Assembly: GCA_964440795.1 (NCBI GenBank)
Contig: CAYTTQ010000001.1
Span: forward strand, 1 to 64,000
Reading direction: 5' to 3'
From: C00003060 sp964440795
Lineage (GTDB): Bacteria > Desulfobacterota > Desulfobacteria > Desulfobacterales > C00003060
DNA: 64,000 nt
This document shows positions 33,595-42,706 of this stretch, piece by piece. Numbering within the stretch: position 1 is the stretch's first letter; each line of letters begins with the position of its first letter. A model generated the notes under the pieces. The model searched no databases, had not been told where the DNA came from, and worked only from the letters and a program-made list of their open reading frames with translations. Both the position numbers and the translations under genes were made by a program.

Positions 33595-35840
33595 GGACTC
33601 TGTGCGGAAAAATAACCGGTCTTTACCAAAAAACGTTGGAGTTGGAAGAATCCTTCCCGGATTTTGCCCATCGCTTCGCCGACGTCCCAGGAACCGTTGT
33701 TTTGTTAAGTGGCGGAAATCTGGACTGTGCAAGATATCACATATTGGCAACAAAACCCTGGTTGACTTTTTCGGGACGCCACCGGGATATGGTCCTCACC
33801 ACCCACAAAGGAAGATTATCTTTCGAGGACGATCCATTTTGTGTCCTTCGCCGGATTCTGGATACTCTGCACGTTTCGCACGCCCACTTCCCGGCTCCCG
33901 TGGGAGCAGGCCTTTTCGGATACCTGTCCTATGATCTCAAAGACAACCTGGAGGTCTTGCCCAAGACCTCTGTGGACACCTGCCGTCTCCCGGACATCAG
34001 TCTGTTTGCCCCCACTATCATGGTTATTCACGACAGGTCTGATGACTCGACCCGCCTGGTAATCCCATTGGGCAATCACACCAAGGGGGAAATGCTGAAA
34101 TCTGCGCTACAGGAGTTTGAAATGACATGCGCCGGGCCACCGAAGGTGGATGACGCAGGAGATACAGCCGCAAGACTTGTTTCTAATTTTACGCGCTCTC
34201 AATATATAGATGCCGTACATCGCATTAAAGAATATATCGCGGCAGGTCACGTCTACCAGGTCAATATATCCCAACGATTCCAGACGCCCTTTTCCGGAAA
34301 TCCCTTTAGCCTTTTCAAGGCGCTGTTCCGGCAAAATCCCGCACCATTCTTTTCCTTTATCCACGCCGGGGATCACCACATCGTTTCCACCTCTCCCGAA
34401 TGTTTCATTTTCCGGGACGGCAATCAGGTTGAAACCAGGCCGATCAAAGGCACACGCCCGAGGGGAACATCCCCCGATGAAGACCAAGCACTTAAACGAA
34501 CACTCGAACGGAGTAAAAAAGATGATGCGGAATTATCCATGATCGTCGACTTGGTTCGGAATGATCTGGGAAAGGTGTGTATCCCGGGGAGTGTAAAAGT
34601 AAGTCAACATAAACGCACCGAGGCGTACCAAAATGTGTACCACCTCGTTTCCGTGGTTGAGGGCACACTGAACAGAGAGCGAACTTCCGTCGACTTGATC
34701 GCCGCCTGTTTCCCGGGAGGCTCGATCACAGGCTGTCCCAAAATCCGGGCCATGGAGATTATTGACGAACTGGAACCGTCACAGCGTCATGTATATACCG
34801 GGGCGATTGGTTACATCAGTTTCCATGACACGATGGACCTTTCCATCGCTATTCGAACGGCCACGTTGTACGACAAAAAACTATTTTTTTCTGTGGGCGG
34901 TGGAATCGTGCTCGACTCCGATCCCGCAGACGAATATGATGAAACGCTTCAAAAGGGACAAACACTTATGGCAGCCTTTAAAAAGGATGGAATCGATGAT
35001 AACTCACCCAGGTCTGGGGGTTTTACCTGGTTTAACGGGGCCTTTATGCCGACAGCAGAGGCCGGAATCTCCGTTCTGGATGAAGGATTTCTCTACGGAT
35101 ACGGATTCTTTGAAACCATTCGAGCAAACCATGGTCACCCCCATCTCCTCGAAGCCCACCTGGCCCGTTTCAACACCACTTGGGAACGGTTGTTCTCCGA
35201 CGCCCCGCCCAATCTAAGCTGGGCAGAGATCATACGGCAAGTCTTGATACGAAACCACCTCACCCACACCACGGCGGCAGTAAAAATACTGGCCACAATG
35301 GGAGAAAATGCAGGACCGTCTTGTCACCACAACATGGTTGTCCTGGCTCGCGATTATAGACCTCGTCTGGAGGATAGGCCCGATTCAGGATTTCGACTGA
35401 TGACCTATCCTCACCCGCGTCAAACCCCTCTGGCGGATTATAAAACACTAAACTATCTATTCTACCTGTTAGCCGGCAGGTGGGCATCAGAAAGGAACGC
35501 CGACGAAGCACTTATTCTCAATGCTGACCGCAGCGTCTCTGAAACCAATACCGGCAATATCATTATAATCGAAAACGGGCAAGCCGTAACACCCACCTCT
35601 CAGCATGTACTCCCGGGTGTCATGCAAACCCGGGTTCGTGAACTTCTCTCCGCTTACGGATACACCATAACCGATGCAGTGCTCACCGGAGAAAAACTCC
35701 TCGCTGCCGAAGCGGCTTTTGTAACAAATTCGCTCATCGGTGCAGTCCCCGTTGTCAGCATTGATAACATCCCGGTGAGACGAGCACCCCACCTCGAAAA
35801 CAAACTGCGACGCCACGTGTTTGCCGAACCGACTAATTAA
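33582..35840 (+). CDS. pabB-pabC: Aminodeoxychorismate synthase component I / aminodeoxychorismate lyase fusion
   Basis: Bifunctional folate enzyme of 752 residues converting chorismate to p-aminobenzoate with PabA. Residues about 1-475 are the chorismate-binding PabB domain (VYQVNISQRFQTPF, TRPIKGTRPRG, MIVDLVRNDLGKVC, PGGSITGCPKIRAMEII). Residues about 490-752 are a class IV aminotransferase-fold PabC (FNGAFMPTAEAGISVLDEGF, GYGFFETIRA) with the PLP Lys in LADYKTLNYLFYLLA and ETNTGNIIIIE. Fused forms are known in several phyla. Its start lies within the end of pabA. Confidence 0.95.
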   Translation: MGKLRTLCGKITGLYQKTLELEESFPDFAHRFADVPGTVVLLSGGNLDCARYHILATKPWLTFSGRHRDMVLTTHKGRLSFEDDPFCVLRRILDTLHVSHAHFPAPVGAGLFGYLSYDLKDNLEVLPKTSVDTCRLPDISLFAPTIMVIHDRSDDSTRLVIPLGNHTKGEMLKSALQEFEMTCAGPPKVDDAGDTAARLVSNFTRSQYIDAVHRIKEYIAAGHVYQVNISQRFQTPFSGNPFSLFKALFRQNPAPFFSFIHAGDHHIVSTSPECFIFRDGNQVETRPIKGTRPRGTSPDEDQALKRTLERSKKDDAELSMIVDLVRNDLGKVCIPGSVKVSQHKRTEAYQNVYHLVSVVEGTLNRERTSVDLIAACFPGGSITGCPKIRAMEIIDELEPSQRHVYTGAIGYISFHDTMDLSIAIRTATLYDKKLFFSVGGGIVLDSDPADEYDETLQKGQTLMAAFKKDGIDDNSPRSGGFTWFNGAFMPTAEAGISVLDEGFLYGYGFFETIRANHGHPHLLEAHLARFNTTWERLFSDAPPNLSWAEIIRQVLIRNHLTHTTAAVKILATMGENAGPSCHHNMVVLARDYRPRLEDRPDSGFRLMTYPHPRQTPLADYKTLNYLFYLLAGRWASERNADEALILNADRSVSETNTGNIIIIENGQAVTPTSQHVLPGVMQTRVRELLSAYGYTITDAVLTGEKLLAAEAAFVTNSLIGAVPVVSIDNIPVRRAPHLENKLRRHVFAEPTN

Positions 35841-35952
35841 TACGACCTGCCGTAAATCCCCTTAAAATAGGCATCTGCGTATGATCACCTAACCTCGTTT
35901 CACACCTCTCTGACAAACCTCTCTTTTTTTCAATCGAACTAGTTGATATGAA

Positions 35953-35981
35953 TTGACATTTGAATTTTCTTTCCTTATACT
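35953..35981 (+). promoter_or_regulatory. Near-consensus sigma-70 promoter for the H1-like gene
   Basis: TTGACA (35953-35958), 17 bp, TATACT (35976-35981): perfect -35, ideal spacing and 5 of 6 in the -10, in an AT-rich stretch. Transcription would start near 35988, giving a leader of about 150 nt before the ATG at 36139. This is one of the strongest promoter matches in the window and suggests high expression. Confidence 0.75.
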
Positions 35982-36138
35982 AAAAATAATCATGACATTA
36001 TAATCGGAGCCTGAAGAAAAGTTTGTATCCAGTTGAAATCAGATTTAAAGGGCATTCCCTCTTTTAAGTCCGGCGGGGAACTTAAAAAAGGGATTGATTA
36101 TAAATAGGTGAGAACCCTAAACATGGAGGAATTTGATT

Positions 36139-36570
36139 ATGACAAAGCTAAAGAAGGATCTGCAACAGGTAACCCGAGAACTCAAAGCGCTAACCAAGAA
36201 GACCGAAAAATTGACCAAGGCCGTAGACAAGCTGGAGAAATCCACGCCGGCAAAAAAACAAACGGCGAAGAAAACCGCCAAAAAGAAAGCCCCCGCCAAG
36301 AAAACGACGGCCAAGAAAGCAGGAGCAAAAAAAACAGCGGCAAAGAAGACATCCGCTAAAAAAAAGGCTCCTGCTAAGAAGGCCGGATCAAAGACGTCAC
36401 CGGCTGATCAGGTAATTCAGATTATCAAAAGGTCTAAGAAGGGCGTTCATGTGGCTGACTTAATGAAAAAGACGGGCTTCGGAGAAGGCAGCGTAAGAAA
36501 TATCGTCTATAAAGCGGCCAAGGCGGGAAAGATTAAGCGAGCCGGCCGAGGCGTATACACGGGAGCGTAA
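36139..36570 (+). CDS. Histone-H1-like nucleoid protein
   Basis: 143 residues, very basic. An N-terminal coiled coil (2-33) is followed by a low-complexity Lys/Ala/Pro/Thr tail (about 35-88; repeated AKK, PAKK, TAKK units) like eukaryotic H1 tails, and a C-terminal helical, winged-helix-like domain (about 90-143, DQVIQIIKRSKKGVHVADLM). The Lys-rich tail should bind DNA non-specifically. GGAGGA stands eight bases before the ATG. A strong promoter and a strong terminator frame it as a single-gene unit. Confidence 0.8.
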   Translation: MTKLKKDLQQVTRELKALTKKTEKLTKAVDKLEKSTPAKKQTAKKTAKKKAPAKKTTAKKAGAKKTAAKKTSAKKKAPAKKAGSKTSPADQVIQIIKRSKKGVHVADLMKKTGFGEGSVRNIVYKAAKAGKIKRAGRGVYTGA

Positions 36571-36623
36571 CGCTGTGTCGGTGAAGATCTGAAAACACCC
36601 ACCTTGTCCGACCTGCAAAACGG

Positions 36624-36659
36624 AAAAGCCGGGTTTCTTCCCAAACCCGGCTTTTTCTT
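36624..36659. terminator. Strong bidirectional terminator
   Basis: A perfect 9-bp G/C-rich stem (GCCGGGTTT at 36628-36636 with its complement at 36643-36651), six-base loop, flanked by AAAA on the left and TTTTTCTT on the right, so it works in both directions. It separates the H1-like gene from the converging diguanylate cyclase. Confidence 0.9.
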
Positions 36660-36684
36660 GATTGTAAAAGGGTCCGTTCAGGGG

Positions 36685-37626
36685 CTACAATAGAAGTTCT
36701 CGCCCACCACCGGATCTTTTTGCCCGATACATCGCCTCGTCCGCCCTTTTAGTCAGTACTTCCCACGGCTCTCCCTGCCGGTACTCAGCAATACCAATAC
36801 TCACTGCGACTCCCGGCCCGCCTTCAACACCGGCGGGCGCATCACTAATCCCGGAAAGTTCTTCGCGGATTCGCTCTGCCACCTTGATGGCTTCTTTACC
36901 ACGGGTCTCGGGCAGAATAACCGTAAACTCATCCCCGCCATATCGATACGCCGAATCATTTTTCCGCATGCACCCTTGAATGACCTCTGCAAACCGGCTG
37001 AGCATCTTATCCCCTTCTAAGTGGCCATATGTATCATTGTAAAATTTGAAGTTGTCCACATCGATAAGCAACAAGGACAAGGGATGTTGGTACCGCGAGG
37101 CGCGGTTGATTTCAGATTGTATTTGCTGGAAGAAATGCCTGGAGTTAAACAATTTGGTCAGATCATCCGTTATGGTCAACTCCAAGAGTTGTCGCTCCAT
37201 TTCTTTGCGCTCCGCAACGAGTGTTCGCTCCTTCAGGACGCGCTTCAACCGGGCGATTAACTCTTTTGAACGTATCGGTTTTTGGGCAAAGTCACTAGCG
37301 CCCTGATTCCATGCCTCCTCATAGGAAAACTCACCGCCATATCCGGTGATAATGATCACATCTACACTATATTTTTCTTTGACAATCCCGGTAAGCTCCA
37401 AGCCACTTAAGCCGGGCATTCGGATGTCGGTAATGACCACATCAACTGGCCGAGCCTCCAATACTTCCAAGGCCTCCCCCCCACTGGAGGCACCCGACAC
37501 GTCGTATCCGGCGGCGCGAATAATGTCACACAGGGACAGTCTAATGCTCTCCTCATCGTCAACGACCAGAATGTGCGGAGGCTGGGGCGCGGGCCCTCGA
37601 AAGTCTATATCCGCATCTTTCACCAT
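36685..37626 (-). CDS. Response-regulator diguanylate cyclase
   Basis: 313 residues: REC domain (about 17-130; acidic pocket Asp23/Asp24, phospho-acceptor Asp67 in VVITDIRMPG) joined by a short coiled coil to a GGDEF domain (about 150-313). The catalytic motif GGDEF is at 230-234 and the allosteric I-site RKND at 221-224, five residues upstream, so it should make c-di-GMP with product inhibition. It is a PleD/WspR-type output module. No cognate kinase is adjacent; two orphan-looking hybrid kinases lie at 49 and 57 kb. Confidence 0.95.
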   Translation of the reverse strand: MVKDADIDFRGPAPQPPHILVVDDEESIRLSLCDIIRAAGYDVSGASSGGEALEVLEARPVDVVITDIRMPGLSGLELTGIVKEKYSVDVIIITGYGGEFSYEEAWNQGASDFAQKPIRSKELIARLKRVLKERTLVAERKEMERQLLELTITDDLTKLFNSRHFFQQIQSEINRASRYQHPLSLLLIDVDNFKFYNDTYGHLEGDKMLSRFAEVIQGCMRKNDSAYRYGGDEFTVILPETRGKEAIKVAERIREELSGISDAPAGVEGGPGVAVSIGIAEYRQGEPWEVLTKRADEAMYRAKRSGGGRELLL

Positions 37627-37753
37627 TTCGAAAAATCTATCCCCAATCGACCGAAACTTCGCCGCCCCTCACCTAAATCACAACACATTTAACGCTAACA
37701 CTTATTTTTTCAATAACTTATGACTACGACTTGAGTGCGGCTGGTGGGACATG

Positions 37754-37846
37754 TGGCGGAGAGAGAGGGATTCGAACCCTCGGTGGAACTTTCGCCCCAC
37801 ACTCGCTTAGCAGGCGAGCGCCTTCAGCCAGCTCGGCCATCTCTCC
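37754..37846 (-). tRNA. tRNA-Ser(GCU)
   Basis: Class II tRNA read on the minus strand. Acceptor GGAGAGA pairs with TCTCTCC, discriminator G, and CCA is encoded at 37756-37754. The anticodon loop is CTGCTAA (anticodon GCT), the T-arm is GAGGG-TTCGAAT-CCCTC, and a long variable arm is present, as expected for serine. Confidence 0.95.
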
Positions 37847-37951
37847 TGGAGCCCCCGATTACAAAACTGATCAAACCCTTGGTTACGATCACACACGCTT
37901 GGAATGGGAGAGGCAACGTACGGATCGACTTTCCTCGGCCTTTATCAATCC

Positions 37952-38039
37952 TGGCGGAGGGAGTAGGATTCGAACCCACGTTCCGTTTCCGGAAAACGGT
38001 TTTCAAGACCGCCGCCTTAAACCACTCGGCCATCCCTCC
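37952..38039 (-). tRNA. tRNA-Ser(UGA)
   Basis: Class II tRNA on the minus strand: acceptor GGAGGGA with TCCCTCC, discriminator G and encoded CCA (37954-37952). The anticodon loop is CTTGAAA (anticodon TGA). The variable arm is long. It lies about 105 bp upstream of tRNA-Ser(GCU) and is probably transcribed with it. Confidence 0.95.
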
Positions 38040-38224
38040 TGGAACTGATCGGCATAAGATTGTGCAACCCACTCTCTCTAATTACCAATTCACAACCTGT
38101 CCGTCAAGTAATACCCGCTTGCCGAGCTCACCCTTGAAGGCCCGGTCGGTCAGCCATAAACCTGGTCCGCTTTCGGGAGCGAATCCATCTGAAGTCGATT
38201 CCCTGTTGATTATTTTGCTGAGCC

Positions 38225-38470
38225 TTACTGGTTGCCAAAGCCACACAGACGGCCACAATCCGGACATGTCCAGGTAATGCCGTTGCAACTCATCCCCCAA
38301 AGATTCTCTTGCATACATTCCGGACATATTTGAAAGCCACACCGGCATGTCCAGCAAAACGGAGGGCGCTTACCACATGCGTGGCACAAGTATGTCTTCT
38401 TCCCGCCCCATCTGCGTCTCGGCCTCTTGTCACTAAGTTTCCTGTCGGCAGAGTGGGAATCTTCTTGCAT
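38225..38470 (-). CDS. Small zinc-ribbon protein
   Basis: 81 residues from the ATG at 38470 (GAGGTGAT upstream). A basic N-terminus is followed by a dense Cys pattern: CHAC, CWTCRCGFQICPEC and CPDCGRLC, enough for two or three structural zinc sites. Function unknown. It diverges from polA. Confidence 0.65.
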   Translation of the reverse strand: MQEDSHSADRKLSDKRPRRRWGGKKTYLCHACGKRPPFCWTCRCGFQICPECMQENLWGMSCNGITWTCPDCGRLCGFGNQ

Positions 38471-38743
38471 ACCAATCACCTCATGTCCACGTATGAATAT
38501 TTTCGAACATGTCTTTTAAGCATACACAACACAAGAGTATAATATTTCATGCGGTCTGTTTACAGCCTTTTTTAAACCGATTTGTACCCTGGTACCTTCT
38601 ACCCACTGACCAACTCCCGAACTTGAGCTTTGCAGATAGCTTGGGGTACCCTTTGTGGGCATCAAAATTTCGTATTGCCAATGCCGTCGCGGAAGGTTAA
38701 TGTGAAATGCAATCCCAGACGCCTGGAAGGAGATCCCGATGCC

Positions 38744-41419
38744 ATGCACAATCACGAAAAAACCATTTATCTCATTGACGGAAGCAATTACATCCATCGA
38801 GCCTACCACGCCATAAGACAGCTTGCCACCAGCGAGGGATTTCCGACAAATGCCATTTATGGGTTCACGACAATGGTGTTGGGTCTTTTAGACCGACACC
38901 AGCCTGAATACGTGGCCGTTGCCTTGGATACAAAAGGCCCCACCTTTCGCCACAAGCTCTACGAAGCCTACAAAGCCAATCGTCCGCCGGCACCCGAAGA
39001 TCTCCTCATACAAACACCCTACATCAAGCAAGTACTGGAGGCACTGCGCATTCCGGCCTTGGAACGCCCGGGGTATGAAGCGGATGATCTCATGGGAACA
39101 GTTGCCAAGATGGCGGAAAAACAAAATTTCCATGCGGTGCTGGTCACCGGAGATAAAGACTTTAAACAACTCCTCTCATCGAATATTGCGATATGGGACC
39201 CCATGAAGGATCACACCATAAGCTATGACTCCTTTAAGACACATGTCGGCTTGGAACCCAGTCAGTGGGTCGATGTTATGGGCCTTTGGGGGGACAGCTC
39301 AGACAATATACCCGGTGTGCCGATGATTGGGGAAAAGACCGCCGTCCGATTAATTAAGACTTTTGGAAGCATGGCGTCTCTTTTTACCGATCTGGAAAAG
39401 GTGCCCAGGGAGAAACTTCGAAAAACCTTAACCGAACATCGAGACCAAGCCTTTTTAAGCCGACAACTCGTCTTGATTGACGCACAGGCACCCATCTCTA
39501 TTGATTTGGCATCACTTAAATCGGTCCCACCTGATGCCGTGGCACTGGGACGTCTCTTTAGGGATTTGGAATTTCGAAGCCTGCAGGAACGATTTCCCCT
39601 GGAAACCGATCTCAGTCATAAGGAATACACCGCGGTCACCAATGAAAAGGCCTTAGACGCGCTTTTGAAAGACTTAGAACACAGCGGCCTCTTTGCCTTG
39701 GACCTGGAAACCACCAGCACCAATCCAATGGCCGGCCGGATCGTAGGAATCTCCTTTTCCTGTCGGCCCGACCAGGCCACGTATATCCCCTTGGGACATA
39801 AGACGACGGGAACCGAGAAACAACTCGGCCTGGAACCGACCTTGAGACGTCTCAAGCCCATACTTGAAGACGCTGAATCGCCCAAGGGGGGACAAAACAT
39901 CAAGTACGATTGGGTTCTGCTGCGCCGAGCAGGAATCGATTTATCCGGTGTCGTCTTTGACACCATGGTGGAATCCTATCTGATCGACCCCGCCAGACGA
40001 ACACATAACTTGTCTCAGATAGCGGCGGAACATCTCGACCATAAAATGATATCCTATAAGGAAGTCACCCATAACGGCACCATCGGCTTTCAAGACGTCC
40101 CCATTGGAGATGCCACCACTTATGCCTGCGAGGACGCCGACATTTCTCTCACGGCACATCGGGTGCTTTCAAAAGGACTGGAAGAAAGAGGACTGAAAAA
40201 CCTGTACGAAAAAATGGAAATCCCACTGATACCGGTCCTTGTAGACATGCAACTGACGGGTGTGCGAATCGATAGACAACAGCTCAAAAAGACGTCCGAG
40301 GACTTCAGACAAGTTCTGTCAGAGATAAAAGCCAAGATTTATGCTTCCGCGGGGGAAGAATTCAACATCCAGTCCCACCGACAATTGGGGCAAATCCTTT
40401 TCAAAAAGCTGAACCTGCCCGTTCAGAAGAAAACCAAACTGACAAAAGGCTATTCTACAGACTTTGAGGTACTAAAGGCCTTGGCGACAGAACATGAACT
40501 GCCCGATTTGGTCCTGCGATACCGCTCACTGGCCAAACTCAAGTCAACGTACACAGACGCTCTTATGGAACTCATCCACCCGGAAACAGGTCGGATACAT
40601 ACTTCGTATAACCAGACGGTAACGGCCACCGGCCGATTGAGCAGCAGCGAACCGAACCTGCAAAACATCCCTATCCGTACCGATGAAGGAAAGAAGGTAC
40701 GGTCCGCCTTTATTCCCAAAGAGGACTGGCTCATGTTTTCCGCGGACTATTCACAAATTGAATTGAGACTGCTGGCTCACTACTCCGAAGATGAAATCCT
40801 CCTAGAAGCCTTTGCAAACGACGAAGACATCCATACCCGCACAGCCACTGAGATATTTCAACTCTTTCCGTCGATGATTACAGCGGAAATGCGGAGACAA
40901 GCCAAGGTCATCAACTTCGGGATTATATACGGCATGGGCCCGTTTCGTCTGTCAAAGGAGCTGGGCATAAGCCAAAAGATGGCCAAAACGTACATTGAAC
41001 ATTATTTTCAGCGCTATCAAGGCGTAAAGCGATTTATCGAAGACACGATTCATCAGGCAAGACATACGGGGTATACAAAAACGCTGTTGGGCCGCTGCCG
41101 GTGGCTGCCCCAGATTTCAAGCACGAATCGAACAGCGCGCGAATTTGCTGAACGTACCGCAGTCAACACCCCACTTCAGGGCACCGCTGCGGACCTTATC
41201 AAGCTGGCCATGATCGATATATTCAACGATCTCAAAAGCGCCGACTTTGAGACTAAGATGCTCCTTCAGGTGCACGACGAACTCATCTTTGAATGCCCCA
41301 CCGATGAATTGGAAGCAGCTACCGACCTGGTAAAGTCTATTATGGAAGGGATATACCTGTTGCAAGTACCACTGAAGGTCAACATCAATTGGGGTCGAAA
41401 TTGGACTGAAGCACACTAG
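38744..41419 (+). CDS. polA: DNA polymerase I
   Basis: Repair and Okazaki-fragment polymerase, 891 residues. The 5'-3' exonuclease (about 1-290; YLIDGSNYIHRAYHAIRQL, ALERPGYEADDLMG), 3'-5' proofreading domain with intact DLE (Asp320, Glu322 in FALDLETTS) and polymerase domain (motif A DYSQIELR at 668, motif B KVINFGIIYG, motif C QVHDELIFE with Asp845) are all complete. I chose the ATG at 38744, with AAGGAG upstream, over a longer frame from 38630. A perfect -10 (TATAAT, 38538-38543) with a poor -35 may drive it, leaving a 200-nt leader. Confidence 0.97.
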   Translation: MHNHEKTIYLIDGSNYIHRAYHAIRQLATSEGFPTNAIYGFTTMVLGLLDRHQPEYVAVALDTKGPTFRHKLYEAYKANRPPAPEDLLIQTPYIKQVLEALRIPALERPGYEADDLMGTVAKMAEKQNFHAVLVTGDKDFKQLLSSNIAIWDPMKDHTISYDSFKTHVGLEPSQWVDVMGLWGDSSDNIPGVPMIGEKTAVRLIKTFGSMASLFTDLEKVPREKLRKTLTEHRDQAFLSRQLVLIDAQAPISIDLASLKSVPPDAVALGRLFRDLEFRSLQERFPLETDLSHKEYTAVTNEKALDALLKDLEHSGLFALDLETTSTNPMAGRIVGISFSCRPDQATYIPLGHKTTGTEKQLGLEPTLRRLKPILEDAESPKGGQNIKYDWVLLRRAGIDLSGVVFDTMVESYLIDPARRTHNLSQIAAEHLDHKMISYKEVTHNGTIGFQDVPIGDATTYACEDADISLTAHRVLSKGLEERGLKNLYEKMEIPLIPVLVDMQLTGVRIDRQQLKKTSEDFRQVLSEIKAKIYASAGEEFNIQSHRQLGQILFKKLNLPVQKKTKLTKGYSTDFEVLKALATEHELPDLVLRYRSLAKLKSTYTDALMELIHPETGRIHTSYNQTVTATGRLSSSEPNLQNIPIRTDEGKKVRSAFIPKEDWLMFSADYSQIELRLLAHYSEDEILLEAFANDEDIHTRTATEIFQLFPSMITAEMRRQAKVINFGIIYGMGPFRLSKELGISQKMAKTYIEHYFQRYQGVKRFIEDTIHQARHTGYTKTLLGRCRWLPQISSTNRTAREFAERTAVNTPLQGTAADLIKLAMIDIFNDLKSADFETKMLLQVHDELIFECPTDELEAATDLVKSIMEGIYLLQVPLKVNINWGRNWTEAH

Positions 41420-41430
41420 GCGACTGAATA

Positions 41431-41598
41431 CTACTCACCATCTTCCTGTGTACCGTGGTCAAGCACCGCCTCTTTGATGGTCCTGTATACACCCTTAAAT
41501 GTCTCATCAAAGGACGTAGGGGAAACGCGACCCACTTCTATAAACTTGGCTACAATCTCCTTGGCGATCTTGAGCACTTGTTCATCAAGCGTCTTCAT
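41431..41598 (-). CDS. Small conserved-looking protein (55 aa)
   Basis: Fifty-five residues on the minus strand, converging on polA. The sequence starts MKTLDEQVLKIAKEIVAKFI and continues EVGRVSPTSFDETFKGVYRT, a pattern I recall from small deltaproteobacterial proteins of unknown role with the same 'FIEVGR-SP-F' core. Composition is that of a real helical protein. The stop TAG is only 12 bp from the polA stop. No function is proposed. Confidence 0.65.
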   Translation of the reverse strand: MKTLDEQVLKIAKEIVAKFIEVGRVSPTSFDETFKGVYRTIKEAVLDHGTQEDGE

Positions 41599-41692
41599 AG
41601 GTCGTACGAGCCCTCACCGACCGATAATCAGCTAGCGGGGTAATCTTTCACACATGCGAGAAAACCTTACCCCCCTTTCCAATTCGGTCACC

Positions 41693-42004
41693 TCACTTAA
41701 TACCTTCCGCAACCACCTTTTCTTCGAACGTCTCCGATTCCTTGATGCGTTTTTCCATCCGGAAACACCACTGTCGGTATTTGCATTCCTTTTCTCGGCA
41801 ATTCGCGCTCCCATTGCCAAAACACGCCAGATTACCTTCTCCGAGTTGCTTCTTATGGATAATGGGGGAGATAACCTCAACGAAACATGGATTGCACAAT
41901 GACGAACTGATATCCTCGGGACCCCAGGAAATCAAAGAATCCTTTTCCCATTCCTTCCCACACTTGACACATTTCACACGCAATCGGTTCATCTTCCACT
42001 CCAT
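41693..42004 (-). CDS. Small Cys-rich protein
   Basis: 103 residues (or 99 from the second ATG at 41992, preceded by GGAG). An N-terminal zinc-ribbon-like pair (CVKCGKEW and CNPCF) is followed by CFGNGSANCREKECKYRQWC, a C-x7-C-x4-C-x5-C cluster that could hold zinc or an Fe-S centre. The C-terminus is a charged helix. The family is not recognised. Confidence 0.55.
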   Translation of the reverse strand: MEWKMNRLRVKCVKCGKEWEKDSLISWGPEDISSSLCNPCFVEVISPIIHKKQLGEGNLACFGNGSANCREKECKYRQWCFRMEKRIKESETFEEKVVAEGIK

Positions 42005-42279
42005 TCGCCCTTTTCATCGTCTTTGCCTCGTGGTCCTTAAAACGAGCAAAGCGCATACTTTATCTGTTCCGCCGTATGACGTGACCGTACAGGTGTTGTG
42101 GCATTAACGTTTAGTCCTTATATAACTTCCTTCTATAAATCAAGGATTTTTCTATAAAACGAAGGGTTAGAAAGTCGGCTCAAGTTTTCTTGTTTTCCGG
42201 TCGATGATAATAAGAGAGGCCAGAGATAGACGTGCTGTGTCAAAGCGCGGATTCGTAACCCCCATACGAGGCTTTTACC

Positions 42280-42471
42280 ATGACCAGATACCTTCAAAAT
42301 CCCTTAAACCATGGCAACGGGAATTGTGACATGGAAGAATGGGAACGATGGGACGAAAACCTGGTTGAAGATTTTGGCCATTGGCTTACTTTGGTCGCCA
42401 AGGCGTTTGCCGTTGTCCTTTTGCTGGGCGTCCTGATGGGACTCGTAACCTGGCTTTGGAACTGGTTCTAA
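42280..42471 (+). CDS. Small single-pass membrane protein
   Basis: 63 residues: an acidic, Trp-rich N-terminal part (MEEWERWDENLVEDFGHW) and one C-terminal membrane helix (about 38-61, KAFAVVLLLGVLMGLVTWLW). A modest ribosome site (CGAGGC) precedes the ATG. No homologue is recognised; the clear hydrophobic helix and isolated position support a real gene, moderately. Confidence 0.5.
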   Translation: MTRYLQNPLNHGNGNCDMEEWERWDENLVEDFGHWLTLVAKAFAVVLLLGVLMGLVTWLWNWF

Positions 42472-42578
42472 CCGATCCAGACCTTTCGGTATGCCTCTGT
42501 GTAAATAACATCCCTGCAGGATGGATTCGCCACAACTCGTGGCACGCCCCTTCCGGAACCATACCAACAAAAAATTAC

Positions 42579-42607
42579 TTGCCGAACAGCTCGCCTTATT
42601 GTATTTA
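42579..42607 (+). promoter_or_regulatory. Promoter candidate for rpmB
   Basis: TTGCCG (42579-42584, 4 of 6), 17 bp, TATTTA (42602-42607, 4 of 6). The implied leader of about 93 nt would include the palindromic region at 42630-42677. Confidence 0.4.
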
Positions 42608-42629
42608 TTTCGAGTTACACAGTCACTGA

Positions 42630-42677
42630 CCCTGACCGATCCGGCCGGTCAGATCGGTCCGATCCGATCGGTTAGGG
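42630..42677 (+). promoter_or_regulatory. Alternative-hairpin leader of rpmB
   Basis: GATCGG/CCGATC palindromes can pair in two exclusive ways. Either a 12-bp outer stem forms (42630-42641 with 42666-42677, one mismatch), or two small hairpins form (42632-42637 with 42647-42652, and GATCGG 42652-42657 with CCGATC 42664-42669). Such a switch just before a ribosomal-protein gene is a plausible autoregulatory or attenuation site, but no U-run follows. Confidence 0.4.
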
Positions 42678-42706
42678 TCCATAACAGAAATTAGGAGGCC
42701 CTTACA

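Noticed and set aside
33282..33934. Alternative frames running across the 17-bp repeat
   Set aside because: They exist because the repeat keeps all frames open; pabA and pabB frames carry the conserved residues.
38082..38357. 91-codon minus-strand frame near the zinc-ribbon gene, with a protein-like C-terminal end
   Set aside because: Most of it lies in another frame of the Cys-rich gene at 38225-38470, and no start with a ribosome site serves only the C-terminal part.
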